Source: Fuscibacter oryzae (GTDB taxonomy: Bacteria > Pseudomonadota > Alphaproteobacteria > Rhodobacterales > Rhodobacteraceae). Taken from it: a stretch of 64,000 bases of DNA. The DNA lies in the NCBI RefSeq assembly GCF_016765795.1, contig NZ_JAESVP010000008.1, forward strand, positions 1 to 64,000, written 5' to 3'. Below are positions 9,014-18,351 of this stretch, piece by piece; position 1 is the first letter of the stretch; every line of letters begins with the position of its first letter. Under the pieces are notes generated by a model that saw only the letters and a program-made list of their open reading frames with translations, did no database searches and was not told where the DNA came from. The translations under genes and the position numbers were made by a program.

Positions 9014-9499
9014 TCAGTCAGGCGGGTTGTAATCAAGACGGCGATCGCTGCTGACCAGTTCGAAGGTCTGGCCCCACGGCGCTCGGAAATAGATCCAGGT
9101 CAGGCCGGCAAGCGGGCCGGTCTCGATCAGGGTCGGCCCGTCCAGCATGTCGACGCCGGCGGCCCGGAGCCGCGCCGCGGCGGCATGGGCATCTTGCGTC
9201 CGAAACGCCAGATGAAAGCCGCCGGGCTGGCTGTTGCGTTTCGGCGGATCGTCCCGGCCGGGATCTCCGCCATATTCGAACACCTCCAGAACCGTGCCGT
9301 CGGCAAGGCGCAGAAAGCGGGCATTGCGGATGCGCGTCTCGGGCGGCACGCCAAGATGGCGGCTCATGAAGCCGCCATCGATGTCAAGCGGCCCCGTTTC
9401 CATCACAACCTCGGCGCCGAACAGCGCAGTCAGGAACGCCGTCGCCGTCTCAAGGTCGGGCACGGTAAAGCCGATATGGTCCAGTCCCTGAATCGACAT
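9014..9499 (-). CDS. VOC (glyoxalase/dioxygenase-fold) family protein
   Basis: A 161-residue protein starting MSIQGLDHIGFTVPDLE. It shows two beta-alpha-beta repeats with metal ligands in the expected places: His in LDHIGF (H8), Glu in TVLEVFEY, His in GGFHLAF and Glu in QTFELV. The superfamily includes glyoxalase I, isomerases/epimerases and extradiol dioxygenases, so the reaction is open. It lies between two aldo/keto reductases, 11 and 12 bases from its neighbours, and is certainly in the same operon. A role in isomerising or cleaving a pathway intermediate is likely. Confidence 0.85.
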   Translation of the reverse strand: MSIQGLDHIGFTVPDLETATAFLTALFGAEVVMETGPLDIDGGFMSRHLGVPPETRIRNARFLRLADGTVLEVFEYGGDPGRDDPPKRNSQPGGFHLAFRTQDAHAAAARLRAAGVDMLDGPTLIETGPLAGLTWIYFRAPWGQTFELVSSDRRLDYNPPD

Positions 9500-9510
9500 G
9501 CCCAAACCGC

Positions 9511-10530
9511 TCAGCCGGCCGGAACCGGCGCGTCCTCGCGCAGCAGGCCCTGGTCCTTCAGCGCGGCCCAGAATTCGGCAGGGATCGGCTGCGAGAACCA
9601 GTCGATGTTTTGCTGAAGCTGGCCCACGGTGCGGGTTCCGGCGACGAACGAGGCGATCACCGGGTGCGCCACGACGAATTGCAGCGCCGCCGCCGGCAGC
9701 GACACGGCGAATTCCCGGCAAACCGCCTCGATCTTGGCCACCCGTGCCATCACATGATCGGGCGCGGCTGCGTAGTTGTATTTTGCGCCCGGCACCGCGC
9801 CGGTGGCGAGGATGCCGGAGTTGAAGCCGCCGCCGATGACGACCCCTGCTCCGCGCTCGGCGCAAAGCGGCAGGAACTTGTCCAGCGCCTCCTGCTCAAG
9901 CAGCGTATAGCGGCCGGCCAAAAGGAAGGCGTCGAAATCGTGCCGCTCCAGCGCGGCATGGCACACTTCCCATTCGTTCACACCCATGCCGACGGCGCCG
10001 ATCACGCCTTCGTCGCGCAGGCGCAGCAGGGCATGCGCGGCACCGCTCATCGCCTCTTCAAAGGCGGCGGGCTGCTCGTCGCCGCGGGTGTAGTGGTCGG
10101 TGTCATGGATGAAGCAGATGTCCAGCCGCTCAAGCGCCATCCGTTGCAGGCTGTCCTCGATCGAGCGCAGGGTCGCGTCGTAGGAATAGTCGAAATGGGC
10201 GCGGAAGGGCGCCGCATTGACATAGGGGCCGAAATCGATCGAGGCGCGTGGCGCCGGTGTCAGGATGCGTCCGACCTTCGACGACAGCACAAAGTCGGTC
10301 CGCCGCCGCCAGCGCAATGCCTGACCGGTGCGGATTTCGGACAGGCCATTGCCGTAAAGCGGCGCGGTGTCGAAATAGCGGATACCCGCGTCCCACGCCG
10401 CGTCGAACATCGCCATCGAGGTCGCTTCGTCTATCTCGCGGAACAGGTTGCCGATGGGTGCCGCGCCAAAGCCCATGGCCGTCACCGTCAGGTTGCTGCG
10501 GCCGAATTTCCGGGTGTCAGAGGGACGCAT
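9511..10530 (-). CDS. Aldo/keto reductase of the D-threo-aldose/pyridoxal dehydrogenase subfamily
   Basis: A 339-residue AKR. Characteristic motifs are KFGRSNLTVTAMGFGAAPIG at the N-terminus, the active-site Asp and Tyr in YFDTAPLYGNG, Lys in VLSSKVGR and His in CFIHDTD. Members of this subfamily oxidise aldoses (L-fucose or D-threo-aldose 1-dehydrogenase) or pyridoxal (pyridoxal 4-dehydrogenase). Its start overlaps the end of the upstream GMC gene by 14 bases. A GMC alcohol oxidase followed by this dehydrogenase type is the order known for vitamin B6 oxidation (pyridoxine 4-oxidase, pyridoxal dehydrogenase), but sugar oxidation is equally possible. Confidence 0.88.
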   Translation of the reverse strand: MRPSDTRKFGRSNLTVTAMGFGAAPIGNLFREIDEATSMAMFDAAWDAGIRYFDTAPLYGNGLSEIRTGQALRWRRRTDFVLSSKVGRILTPAPRASIDFGPYVNAAPFRAHFDYSYDATLRSIEDSLQRMALERLDICFIHDTDHYTRGDEQPAAFEEAMSGAAHALLRLRDEGVIGAVGMGVNEWEVCHAALERHDFDAFLLAGRYTLLEQEALDKFLPLCAERGAGVVIGGGFNSGILATGAVPGAKYNYAAAPDHVMARVAKIEAVCREFAVSLPAAALQFVVAHPVIASFVAGTRTVGQLQQNIDWFSQPIPAEFWAALKDQGLLREDAPVPAG

Positions 10531-12178
10531 GTGCAGGCTCCTTTGTCTGGGGCCCTTCAGCCCGGTCTGAAATGGCTAGGGCGGGCTTGCCAAGGATCAT
10601 GTCTGCGGCCTTTTCGGCCATCATGATCGTGGGGGCATTGGTGTTCGACGAAACAATCCGCGGCATTGCCGAGCTGTCGCAGACCCGCAATCCCTCGATC
10701 CCGCGCAACCGCATCTGCGGATCCAGAACCGACGCCTCGTCCCCACCCATCCGGCAGGTTCCGACCGGGTGATAGGCGGTGCGGGCATGCGACCGTACAA
10801 ACGTCACGAATTCCTCGTGCGAGCGCGGGATCTCCCCCGGGGTGTGGATGCGGCGCAGAAAAGGGGCCATCGCGGGCTGCTGCAGTATCTCAAGGCTCTT
10901 GCGCACGCCTTCGATGCTGCAGTCCATGTCATAGGGATCGGCAAAGCAATTCAGATCGATCAGCGGCGCGGCCGCCGGATCGCTCGATGAGAGCGATACC
11001 CGGCCCCGCGAGCGTGGCCGCAGATGGTAGGAGTTCAGCGTACAGCCATTGCCGCCCGGTACTTCTCCGATGCCCTTTTCCACCCCGGCGCCCGGCAGGA
11101 AATGGAACTGGAGGTCGGGCGTGGCCTGATCCTTGTCGCCCCACCAGAAGGCCCCGCCTTCCGCGATGTTCGACGACACTGGCCCGCGACCGAACATGAA
11201 ATATTCCATGCCCGCCCACAATTTCCAGTGCGGCTTCTTGTACTTGTCGTAGGAGAAAGGCCCCTTCAGTTCGGCCACGATGTCAAGATCGAGGTGGTCG
11301 TGCAGGTTGCCGCCGATGGCCGGGTTGTCCAGCACGACCGGGATGCCAAGAGCCCGCAGATGGTCGGCCGGACCTATGCCCGACAGCATCAGGATTTTGG
11401 GCGAGCCGATGGCACCGGCCGTCAGGACGACTTCTGTCGCGGCAGTTGCCTTTTTCACCGAACCGCCCACGGCATATTCAACCCCGGTTGCACGCGCTCC
11501 GCTGAAGAGGATGCGGAGAACCTGACAGCCCGTCACCAGTTTTAGATTGGGCCGCGACATGGCGGGTCGTAGATAGCCCACTGCGGCGCTGCAGCGTTTT
11601 CCGTCGAATGAAGTGGTCTGATAATAGCCGCAACCCGCCTGTGAGGCGCCGTTGAAGTCGGTATTGAAAGGCAAGCCGGCCTCTTGCGCTGCGCGTACAA
11701 AGGCCGAGGTCAGCGGACTTATATGGCCATTGTCACTGACCTTCAGCGGGCCTTCAGTCCCGTGATAGGGGCCGCCCAGGCGGATGTTGCCTTCCGATTT
11801 GCGGAAGTAGGGCAAGACCTCGTCCCCGGACCAGCCGACGCAGCCGTCCTTTTCAACCCAGCCGTCGTAGTCCTGCAGGCATCCTCGGGTAAAGACCAGC
11901 GCATTGATCGAACTGCCGCCGCCGAGCACCTTGCCCTGCGGATAGACAAGCACCCGGTTGTTGCAATGTCTCGCGGCCTGGGTGGAGTAGCCCCACGTCA
12001 ACGGACCCTCGGTCATCTTCGAAAATCCGACTGGCATGTGGATGAACGGGTTCGTGTCGCGCGGACCCGCCTCCAGCAGCAGAACCCGTGCCGCGCGATC
12101 CTCGCTCAGCCGGGTGGCCAGAGTGCAGCCGGCTGAGCCGCCGCCGACGATAACATAGTCGTAGCGTTCATTGCTCAT
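10517..12178 (-). CDS. GMC-family FAD-dependent oxidoreductase
   Basis: A 553-residue flavoprotein. FAD-binding motif [19 protein letters not shown] (about residues 9-27), GMC signature VLGGGSSINALVFTRG, a second conserved segment TAGAIGSPKILMLSGIGP, and the active-site segment HPVGTCRMGGDE. It has a C-terminal tail of about 25 residues beyond the usual end (after AADMILGKP). The ATG at 12176-12178 gives the standard MSNERYDYVIVG start; the frame upstream overlaps the ALDH gene and is a shadow. It begins 7 bases downstream of the ALDH stop, so alcohol-to-aldehyde-to-acid oxidation by this pair is the natural reading. Confidence 0.92.
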   Translation of the reverse strand: MSNERYDYVIVGGGSAGCTLATRLSEDRAARVLLLEAGPRDTNPFIHMPVGFSKMTEGPLTWGYSTQAARHCNNRVLVYPQGKVLGGGSSINALVFTRGCLQDYDGWVEKDGCVGWSGDEVLPYFRKSEGNIRLGGPYHGTEGPLKVSDNGHISPLTSAFVRAAQEAGLPFNTDFNGASQAGCGYYQTTSFDGKRCSAAVGYLRPAMSRPNLKLVTGCQVLRILFSGARATGVEYAVGGSVKKATAATEVVLTAGAIGSPKILMLSGIGPADHLRALGIPVVLDNPAIGGNLHDHLDLDIVAELKGPFSYDKYKKPHWKLWAGMEYFMFGRGPVSSNIAEGGAFWWGDKDQATPDLQFHFLPGAGVEKGIGEVPGGNGCTLNSYHLRPRSRGRVSLSSSDPAAAPLIDLNCFADPYDMDCSIEGVRKSLEILQQPAMAPFLRRIHTPGEIPRSHEEFVTFVRSHARTAYHPVGTCRMGGDEASVLDPQMRLRGIEGLRVCDSSAMPRIVSSNTNAPTIMMAEKAADMILGKPALAISDRAEGPQTKEPAHASL

Positions 12179-12185
12179 GATGCGC

Positions 12186-13697
12186 TCATACAAGCCAAGG
12201 GCTGCGTGCGCCCATGTCGATATGGACGGATTTGATCTCGGTGTATTCCTCGACGCCGTAGATGCCCGACTCACGCCCGATGCCCGACTGCCGGAACCCG
12301 CCAATCGGCATTTCCGGTCCGCCCGCCATGAAGGTATTGACCCAGACCCGCCCGGCCTTGATGCGCCGTACCGCCTGCAGAGTGTTCTGCAGGTTGGTGC
12401 TCCAGATCCCGGCAGACAGGCCGTATTCCGTGTCATTGGCCAGTGCAATAGCCTCTTCGGCGGTCTCGAAGGTAAGCAGGCTGGCGACCGGCCCGAAGAC
12501 CTCTTCACGGTTGATCTGCATCTCGGGGCGCGTTTCGGCAAACAGCGTCGGCAGGACCGAGAGCAGCAGTTCGGTGTTTGCACCGCCGCCGCAAAGCAGC
12601 TCCGCGCCATCGGATTTGGCGCGCTCGATATAGCCAAGGACCTTGGCGTGCTGCACCGGGCTGATGATCGACCCCATCTTGACCGCCGGATCCAGCGTGT
12701 CACCGACGGTAATCCGGGCGATCTTCGCAAGCAGGAGTTTCTGCAACTCGGCCGCAACATCGCGATGAACGATAAAGCGGCTGCCCGAAACACATGTCTG
12801 ACCCGCATTTGCAACCATGCCGTAGACAAGCCCATCGGCCGCCGCCTGCAGATTGGCGTCAGCGAAGACCACCTGCGGATTCTTGCCGCCCAGCTCAAGG
12901 CTGACTTTTTTGATATGGCGCGCTGAGTTGACCATGGTCGAGCGGCCGATGTTGGTCGAGCCGGTGAAGGACACCATGTCAACCAGCGGGTGATCGACGA
13001 TGGCCTGACCCACCACTGGGCCGGTGCCTGTGACAACGTTGATCACACCGGCGGGAACCCCGGCCTCGGCGGCCAGTTCGGCGATGCGCAGCGTCGTCGC
13101 CGATGTCATTTCGCTGGGCTTGATGACCGCCGTGCAGCCCGAAGCCAGGATGAACGGCAGCCGCTCGGCAAGGATAAAGAACGGGTAGTTCCATGGCGTG
13201 ATGATGCCGACAACACCGATAGGTTCGCGCAGAACCATGCCGAACAGGCCGTCGCCAAGGTTGTTGTGGCTGTCGCCATGTAGCGCCTGCGCCATTCCGG
13301 CAGCATAATCCCAGATGTCGGCCGCGCCAGCTACTTCGCCGCGCGACTGGGTGATCGGCTTGCCGACCTCCAGCGTTTCAAGCATCGCCAGATCTTCGGC
13401 ATCGCGACGGATCAGATCGGCGACCCGCCGCAGCAGCTTGCAGCGCGCGGATGAGGGCAGACCGCTCCAGCGGCCGTCGTCAAACGCGATCCGGGCGGCG
13501 CGCACGGCGGCCTCCACATCCAAGGCGGTTCCGACCAGAATGGCGGTGACATCACGGCCGTGCGCGGGACTCTGGCGCACAATCTCGGCACTTGACGCGC
13601 CGGCCGTCCATCTGCCGTCGATGAACTGCTGAAAGCGCCGCGTGTCTTTCGGAAACTGCACCAGGCTTGCATCCAGCATCTTGGCCACCTCATCCAT
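12186..13697 (-). CDS. NAD(P)-dependent aldehyde dehydrogenase
   Basis: A 503-residue ALDH. The nucleotide-binding and oxyanion Asn motif is TPWNYPFF, the general base Glu is in LELGGKNPQ, and the catalytic Cys is in NAGQTCVSGSR. The C-terminal region reads MPIGGFRQSGIGRESG. It is the first gene of the leftward operon with GMC, AKR, VOC and AKR. A start at 13697 (MDEVAKMLDASLVQF) was chosen because it gives the usual lead-in before FIDGRW; the frame is open 78 codons further upstream. Substrate unknown; the operon partner is a GMC alcohol oxidoreductase. Confidence 0.92.
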   Translation of the reverse strand: MDEVAKMLDASLVQFPKDTRRFQQFIDGRWTAGASSAEIVRQSPAHGRDVTAILVGTALDVEAAVRAARIAFDDGRWSGLPSSARCKLLRRVADLIRRDAEDLAMLETLEVGKPITQSRGEVAGAADIWDYAAGMAQALHGDSHNNLGDGLFGMVLREPIGVVGIITPWNYPFFILAERLPFILASGCTAVIKPSEMTSATTLRIAELAAEAGVPAGVINVVTGTGPVVGQAIVDHPLVDMVSFTGSTNIGRSTMVNSARHIKKVSLELGGKNPQVVFADANLQAAADGLVYGMVANAGQTCVSGSRFIVHRDVAAELQKLLLAKIARITVGDTLDPAVKMGSIISPVQHAKVLGYIERAKSDGAELLCGGGANTELLLSVLPTLFAETRPEMQINREEVFGPVASLLTFETAEEAIALANDTEYGLSAGIWSTNLQNTLQAVRRIKAGRVWVNTFMAGGPEMPIGGFRQSGIGRESGIYGVEEYTEIKSVHIDMGARSPWLV

Positions 13698-13938
13698 TTG
13701 TTTGCCCGCCTGCAGGGGGCACCCGATCAAAATTCCCGCATGACGCAGGTCACGCGGCGTCCCGGCTTGCCATCGCGGCAACCTTTTCCGCCCGGCCCGG
13801 CACCACGTCCCTTGCCGCGGAAGGGCAGTATCTTCTGTCACCCTTGACAGATCGCCCGGCTGACAAAACCCGCCTTGCGCTGTCTTGGCAGGCCGGATTC
13901 CAAGAAACATGAGGCAACGACCACCCCTCAACGCAACT

Positions 13939-13955
13939 CATATGATGACTTACAA
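13939..13955. promoter_or_regulatory. Operator-like site upstream of ALDH operon
   Basis: CATATGATGACTTACAA matches the site CTTATGACATCATACAA at 18212-18228 at 12 of 17 positions. It lies about 240 bases upstream of the ALDH start, near a possible promoter on the minus strand. It is a candidate binding site for the GntR regulator encoded at 18908-19660. Confidence 0.35.
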
Positions 13956-14099
13956 CATTGAGAAGATTCGCGTCAAGATTTTACAATGCAGCACACCCTG
14001 AGTTCGATTTGACGGGAATGGAGCCCAGACTTCCGGGCGAATTCTTGCTGAGGGCTTTGTCTCAGTCGGCCGTCCGGTCGATCTGACGGCACTGCGCCC

Positions 14100-14131
14100 G
14101 CCTGCCCGACCGGGTTTTCGGACGGGCAGGC
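14100..14131 (-). terminator. Hairpin after the PotA-like gene
   Basis: GCCTGCCCG and CGGGCAGGC form a 9-bp GC stem, extended by three more pairs after one mismatch, with an A/T-rich loop. It starts 14 bases past the stop codon of the ATPase gene in the direction of transcription. There is no U-run, so it may be a weak or factor-assisted terminator. Confidence 0.5.
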
Positions 14132-14144
14132 CCCATGTCCATGC

Positions 14145-15236
14145 TCAGTCTCCAGATAGCGCCACGACCGCCGCCTCCGGCCAATGGACGCTGACCGCGT
14201 CGCCCCTGACAAAATGCGCCCCCGGCACGCCGCGATGCTCCTGACAGTTTACCACCGTGCCATCGGCCAGACGGACGGCATAGACGATCCGGCTGCCGAT
14301 GAAGGTCAGGTCGTCCACCATCCCGTCAAACCGGTTCGCCGCCGGCCTGCCGCTGCCATGGCTGGCGGTGACATTGATGGATTCGGGCCGGATCGAAAGC
14401 AGGTTGCAGGTTGCAGTCTTGCCGCGTGTGTCAGCCACGGAAACGGTGCCGAACGAGGTGCCGAACACCGCGCCCCGCCCGGTTTCGCCCTGCAGCTTGC
14501 AGGGGATGATGTTCGTTTCGCCCAGAAACTTTGCGCAGAACAGCGATTGCGGTGCCGAGTACATTTGCTCGGGCGTGCCGATCTGTTCGATCCTGCCCTT
14601 GTTCATCAGCACGATCCGGTCGGAGAGGATCATCGCCTCGTCCTGATCGTGGGTGACATACAGGAAGGTGATGCCGGTTTCTGTGTGGATGCGCTTTAGC
14701 TCCTTCAGCATGTGCTGGCGGATCTTCAGGTCCAGCGCCGCCAGAGGTTCATCCAGCAGCAGCAAGAGCGGCTGGTTCACCAGCGCCCGCGCCAACGCCA
14801 CACGCTGCGCCTGTCCGCCCGAAATCTGGCTGATCCAGCGGTCGGCAAATCCGCTAAGCTGGACCAGTTCCAGCATGTCGGTGGTCTTCTTGCGGATCTC
14901 GTCGCGCGGCAACTTTTTCAGCCGCAGCCCGAAGGCGACGTTGTCGAAGACATCCAGATGCGGGAACAGCGCATAACGCTGGAAGACCATGTTCACCGGA
15001 CGCTTCTCTGGCGGCACGCGGCTCATGTCCACGCCGTCCAGAACGATCTTGCCACCGCTGACCGGATCAAACCCCGCGATCAACCGCATCAGCGTGGACT
15101 TGCCGCAGCCGGACGGCCCCAGCAGCGTCACGATCTCGCCACGCTGAATATTCAGGTTGATGTCCGAGAGAACTTGCATCTGACCGAATCTCTTGGTGAC
15201 GCCGGTCAGTTCAACCAGAGGTTTGCTCTCAGACAT
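14145..15236 (-). CDS. PotA-like ABC transporter ATP-binding protein
   Basis: A 363-residue ATPase of the spermidine/putrescine (CUT1-like MOI) group. Walker A GPSGCGKST (about 40-48), Q-loop VFQRYALFPH, signature ISGGQAQRVALARAL, Walker B LLLLLDEPLAALD and the switch His in YVTHDQDEA are all present. A C-terminal TOBE domain follows from about 285. The start ATG overlaps the end of the upstream permease gene by 8 bases. It energises the permeases encoded immediately upstream and is the last gene of the transporter operon. Confidence 0.93.
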   Translation of the reverse strand: MSESKPLVELTGVTKRFGQMQVLSDINLNIQRGEIVTLLGPSGCGKSTLMRLIAGFDPVSGGKIVLDGVDMSRVPPEKRPVNMVFQRYALFPHLDVFDNVAFGLRLKKLPRDEIRKKTTDMLELVQLSGFADRWISQISGGQAQRVALARALVNQPLLLLLDEPLAALDLKIRQHMLKELKRIHTETGITFLYVTHDQDEAMILSDRIVLMNKGRIEQIGTPEQMYSAPQSLFCAKFLGETNIIPCKLQGETGRGAVFGTSFGTVSVADTRGKTATCNLLSIRPESINVTASHGSGRPAANRFDGMVDDLTFIGSRIVYAVRLADGTVVNCQEHRGVPGAHFVRGDAVSVHWPEAAVVALSGD

Positions 15237-16029
15237 GTGCGGTATTCCTTGAGTGTCGTTGCTGGCGTGCCCGGGCACGGCGCAGGCCAAGAATCATCGA
15301 CATCGCAAGTACCAACAGGATGACGGAAGCGATGGCGATGACGGAGGTTGCATTGATCAGCGGCGTCACCGAGAGCCGCATCATCGACCAGATATAAAGC
15401 GGCAGCGTGCTCTGGTTGCCGCTGACGAAGACAGTGATGATGACTTCGTCGAAAGAGATAGCAAAGGAAAGGATCGCCGCACCGATAAGCGTAGGCGCGA
15501 GGATTGGCAGCGTCACCAGGCGAAAAACCGTAAAGGGACGGGCACCGAGGTCACGAGCGGCCTCCTCGATCGACAAATCGAAGAACTCCAGCCGTGACCG
15601 GCAGCTTTCGATGAAGAAGGGCAGTGTGATGACAACGTGCGAGAGCGTTACCGTCCAGAGCGAGCGCTGCATGCCTAACTGCGAAAACAGCGTGAGCAGC
15701 GAAATGCCAATGAACAGGCCCGGTAGCGCAATTGGCGCAAAGCTGAGAAAGCCGAAGATCTTTTTCAGCCGTCCGCCGATGCGTGCAAAGGCGAGCGCCG
15801 CCATCGAACCGATTACCGTCGTGATCAGCGTGGTCAGCAGGCCAACCTTAACCGAATTCAAAAAGGCATCGAGCAACGCGGGATCGGCCAGCGCCTCACG
15901 ATACCAGCGCAGGCTCAGCCCCTCGAAAGGGAAGGTCAGCGCCGCCGAGCTGTGAAAGCTGAACAGCACGATGAAGAGGATCGGCACATAGAGGACGGCG
16001 ATGTAGAGAACGGCATAGGCGCGTAGCAT
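15229..16029 (-). CDS. PotC-like ABC transporter permease
   Basis: A 266-residue membrane protein with about six helices and the binding-protein-dependent permease signature EEAARDLGARPFTVF followed by LVTLPILAPTL, which contacts the ATPase. Its opening, LYVPILFIVLFSFHSSAAL, is typical of PotC/YdcV. It lies 10 bases after the PotB-like gene and overlaps the ATPase gene. Inner membrane. Confidence 0.92.
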   Translation of the reverse strand: MLRAYAVLYIAVLYVPILFIVLFSFHSSAALTFPFEGLSLRWYREALADPALLDAFLNSVKVGLLTTLITTVIGSMAALAFARIGGRLKKIFGFLSFAPIALPGLFIGISLLTLFSQLGMQRSLWTVTLSHVVITLPFFIESCRSRLEFFDLSIEEAARDLGARPFTVFRLVTLPILAPTLIGAAILSFAISFDEVIITVFVSGNQSTLPLYIWSMMRLSVTPLINATSVIAIASVILLVLAMSMILGLRRARARQQRHSRNTAHV

Positions 16030-16039
16030 GAGACCCTCT

Positions 16040-16957
16040 TCAGTGGTAGCGGCGGTAGGGCGCGAGGCGCGCGACGCGGAAGCCGACAACGACGGCGAAA
16101 TAGAGGGCCACGAACACCACAAACGAGATGAAGGCCATGGATGCACCAAACGGCCAGTTGCCCGACTGTCGGAACTGGTTCGAGATCAGCAGACCCACGG
16201 TTGTTCCGGTTCGCCCGCCAAGAAGCTGGGGCGTGATGTAATCGCCGGCAGCAAGTATGCACGTGAACATGAAAGAGCTGATCAAGCCACGGTTGATCAT
16301 CGGCAAGGTGACGCCGAGGAAGGTTTGCATCGGACCCGCGCCAAGGTCTTTCGCTGCGGCGATATAGTCGGGGCTGACATCACGCAGCGCCGAGACCAGC
16401 ATCAAAAGCGTGATCGGAATATAGACATGAGTCATTGCCACGACGACGGCGACCGCGTTGTAAAGCAAGAAGTCAAGCGGCTGGTCAATCAGTCCGGCCG
16501 CCAGTAGTGACGAGTTGATCAGGCCGTTCGAGCCCAGGATCATCCGCCAACCGTAAATGCGCACCAGATAGCTGGTGAACCACGAGGCCAGCACCAGATA
16601 CATGAACAGGTTGGTACGGGTCTTGAAGACGATGAAGACCGCCATCGGATAGCTGAGAATTACCGATACGGTGGCGGTGATCAGGCCTATCTTCAGGCTA
16701 TTCAGCATCACGGCGATGAAGCCGGAACTTTGCAGCGCCCGCATATAGTTCTCGCCGGTAAAGGCAGGGATCAGCACGAAGGACTTGGACAGCCAGAAGC
16801 TGAAGACCAGAAGGATCAGCGTCGGTATCAGGAATAGAAAGACCAGAACGCCGGCGGCTGGTGCCATCAGCGCCAGACCGGACCTTTCTCGTGGGGACAT
16901 GGATTGAAGAATTGTCATTTGGCGAACCGATAGAGGAGGGTTTCTGCTCCAATCCAC
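16040..16957 (-). CDS. PotB-like ABC transporter permease
   Basis: A 305-residue membrane protein with about six helices, the first at about 30-55 (GVLVFLFLIPTLILLVFSFW). The permease loop reads YIAAAKDLGAGPMQTFLGVTLP. The motif LVRIYGWRMILG is typical of PotB/YdcU. An internal ATG at 16918 (MTILQSM) is an alternative start. It is the second gene of the transporter operon, 46 bases after the binding-protein gene. Confidence 0.92.
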   Translation of the reverse strand: MDWSRNPPLSVRQMTILQSMSPRERSGLALMAPAAGVLVFLFLIPTLILLVFSFWLSKSFVLIPAFTGENYMRALQSSGFIAVMLNSLKIGLITATVSVILSYPMAVFIVFKTRTNLFMYLVLASWFTSYLVRIYGWRMILGSNGLINSSLLAAGLIDQPLDFLLYNAVAVVVAMTHVYIPITLLMLVSALRDVSPDYIAAAKDLGAGPMQTFLGVTLPMINRGLISSFMFTCILAAGDYITPQLLGGRTGTTVGLLISNQFRQSGNWPFGASMAFISFVVFVALYFAVVVGFRVARLAPYRRYH

Positions 16958-17003
16958 TTGCCGCCGGCGGTGGAAGCCGACGGCAAGCAGGGCTTGGAAA
17001 GTC

Positions 17004-18176
17004 TCAGAGGCCGATTTTCAAATCTTCATACGCCCGGACCCAGTCATCATAGGTCGCGAACTCGTCCGATTCCCGCGGCGGGATCCCTTCGAGCGGCGAG
17101 GTTTTGAAGACGCTGTCGAGGTCGTCATAGTTGAACAGCGCCCGGGTCTCTTCGTCCATCAGTGCGACGGCATTGTGGTTGACGCAGCCCGAAGTGGTCG
17201 CCTTGGCCAGCTTGGCCTGATATTCCGGCTTCAGCGTCTCGTTGATATAGGCATGTGCGGTGTCGATGTTCTCGGCGGCGCGCGGCGTGAACCAAGCGTC
17301 GCACCACATGACGGCGCCCTCCTCGGGGATGACATACTCCAGCTTGACGCCCTGCTTGGCAGCTTCGAACGGGATGCCGGACCAGCAGTTGAAGCAGGCG
17401 GCGATGTCACCGGCCGCGAAGAGAGAGATGATGTCACCGTTAGAGGGCGAGAAGGTTTTGCTTTGCGCCCGATATTCCTTCATCACCTCGAAGATCTCGG
17501 CCAGTTCATCCCTAGTAACGTTGGGATATTTCGCTCCAAACCCCGCGACGCGCGCCGCTATGGGCCAGGTGCCGGTGATTTCGTCGGTGATGGTGATCTT
17601 GCCCGCGAGTTCCGGCTTGAGCAGATCCTTGTAGCTGGTCGGCTTGTCCATCATCGCGGGATTGTAGACCAGCGAGTTCAGGCCCCATGTGAACGGAACA
17701 CCCCATTGGGTATTATCCCAGTACCACCGCTCTCCTTGATAGAAGCCTGGGAAGATATTGTCCTTGTTGTAGTTCGGGATCTTGTCCATCTCGAGCGGGC
17801 GGATGATATCCAACTCGTCGACATAAAAGCGATTATAGGCTTGGTTGTATTCGGTCAGGTCGATCGGCACAGGGCTGCCGCCAAGGAACTTGGCCTGCAC
17901 GTCATCTTGCGCCGTGATCGTCGCCAGCTCTGTCTTGACGCCGTTGGCATCAAGCCAAGGCTGGGCATCGCCGATCATGTCGAAGCCCTGCCACGTCATC
18001 ATCCGCAGCGTGCCGCCAACTTCGGCGCGGGCAGCCCGGGGAAAGAACGGACCAAGAGCCGCGGCACCCGTGGCAGCAGCACCCATTCCCAGCAACCTGC
18101 GCCGCGAAAGCAGCAGTTCACTATAGCGACCATCCGCTGCCGCGCGCACTTCCTCGTGCGTCCACATTCTTCTCAT
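17004..18176 (-). CDS. PotD-like periplasmic binding protein with Tat signal
   Basis: A 390-residue spermidine/putrescine-type substrate-binding protein. The N-terminus carries a twin-arginine motif (LSRRRLLGMGAAATG) and a cleavage region near ARAEV, so it is probably exported folded by Tat. The mature part begins GGTLRMMTWQGFD and has the family pattern WGLNSLVYNPAMM and CWSGIPFEAAKQG. It heads the operon potD-potB-potC-potA. Similar in length and layout to the binding protein at 40440, but clearly a separate gene. Ligand probably a cationic or zwitterionic amine; not determined by sequence. Confidence 0.92.
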   Translation of the reverse strand: MRRMWTHEEVRAAADGRYSELLLSRRRLLGMGAAATGAAALGPFFPRAARAEVGGTLRMMTWQGFDMIGDAQPWLDANGVKTELATITAQDDVQAKFLGGSPVPIDLTEYNQAYNRFYVDELDIIRPLEMDKIPNYNKDNIFPGFYQGERWYWDNTQWGVPFTWGLNSLVYNPAMMDKPTSYKDLLKPELAGKITITDEITGTWPIAARVAGFGAKYPNVTRDELAEIFEVMKEYRAQSKTFSPSNGDIISLFAAGDIAACFNCWSGIPFEAAKQGVKLEYVIPEEGAVMWCDAWFTPRAAENIDTAHAYINETLKPEYQAKLAKATTSGCVNHNAVALMDEETRALFNYDDLDSVFKTSPLEGIPPRESDEFATYDDWVRAYEDLKIGL

Positions 18177-18211
18177 TGTCGTTTCTCCGAGTTGACGTGT
18201 CTTATTTTAAT

Positions 18212-18228
18212 CTTATGACATCATACAA
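18212..18228. promoter_or_regulatory. Operator-like site upstream of the PotD-like operon
   Basis: CTTATGACATCATACAA lies 36 bases upstream of the binding-protein start codon, where a repressor would block the promoter. Partial dyad symmetry is visible around TGACATCA. It resembles the sites at 13939 and 19744, suggesting control by the GntR regulator encoded next door. Confidence 0.4.
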
Positions 18229-18351
18229 GATACGACATGGCGGATATGTCAATGACTTTGTGGTGGACCGCCGGAATGCCCCGCGCCGGTGCAAGTGCTT
18301 CAAGCGCATGCCCGGGGAACCACGGGCAAGCCCGGCAGTGTTGCTTGCCGT

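Larger units (their letters stand above)
13698..14144. other. Intergenic region between ABC-transporter and ALDH operons
   Basis: No credible gene. It holds the hairpin at 14100-14131 that would end the transporter operon, and the probable promoter region of the ALDH operon. An operator-like sequence at 13939-13955 resembles the one in front of the transporter operon at 18212. Confidence 0.5.

Noticed and set aside
8252-9616. A 454-codon open frame on the plus strand
   Set aside because: It runs opposite two well-supported genes (aldo/keto reductase and VOC protein) and shows no domain.
9511-12178. Vitamin B6 degradation (pyridoxine oxidase plus pyridoxal dehydrogenase)
   Set aside because: The GMC-AKR order fits, but the pathway's lactonase and ring-cleavage enzymes are absent and both families act on many alcohols, so I did not assign it.
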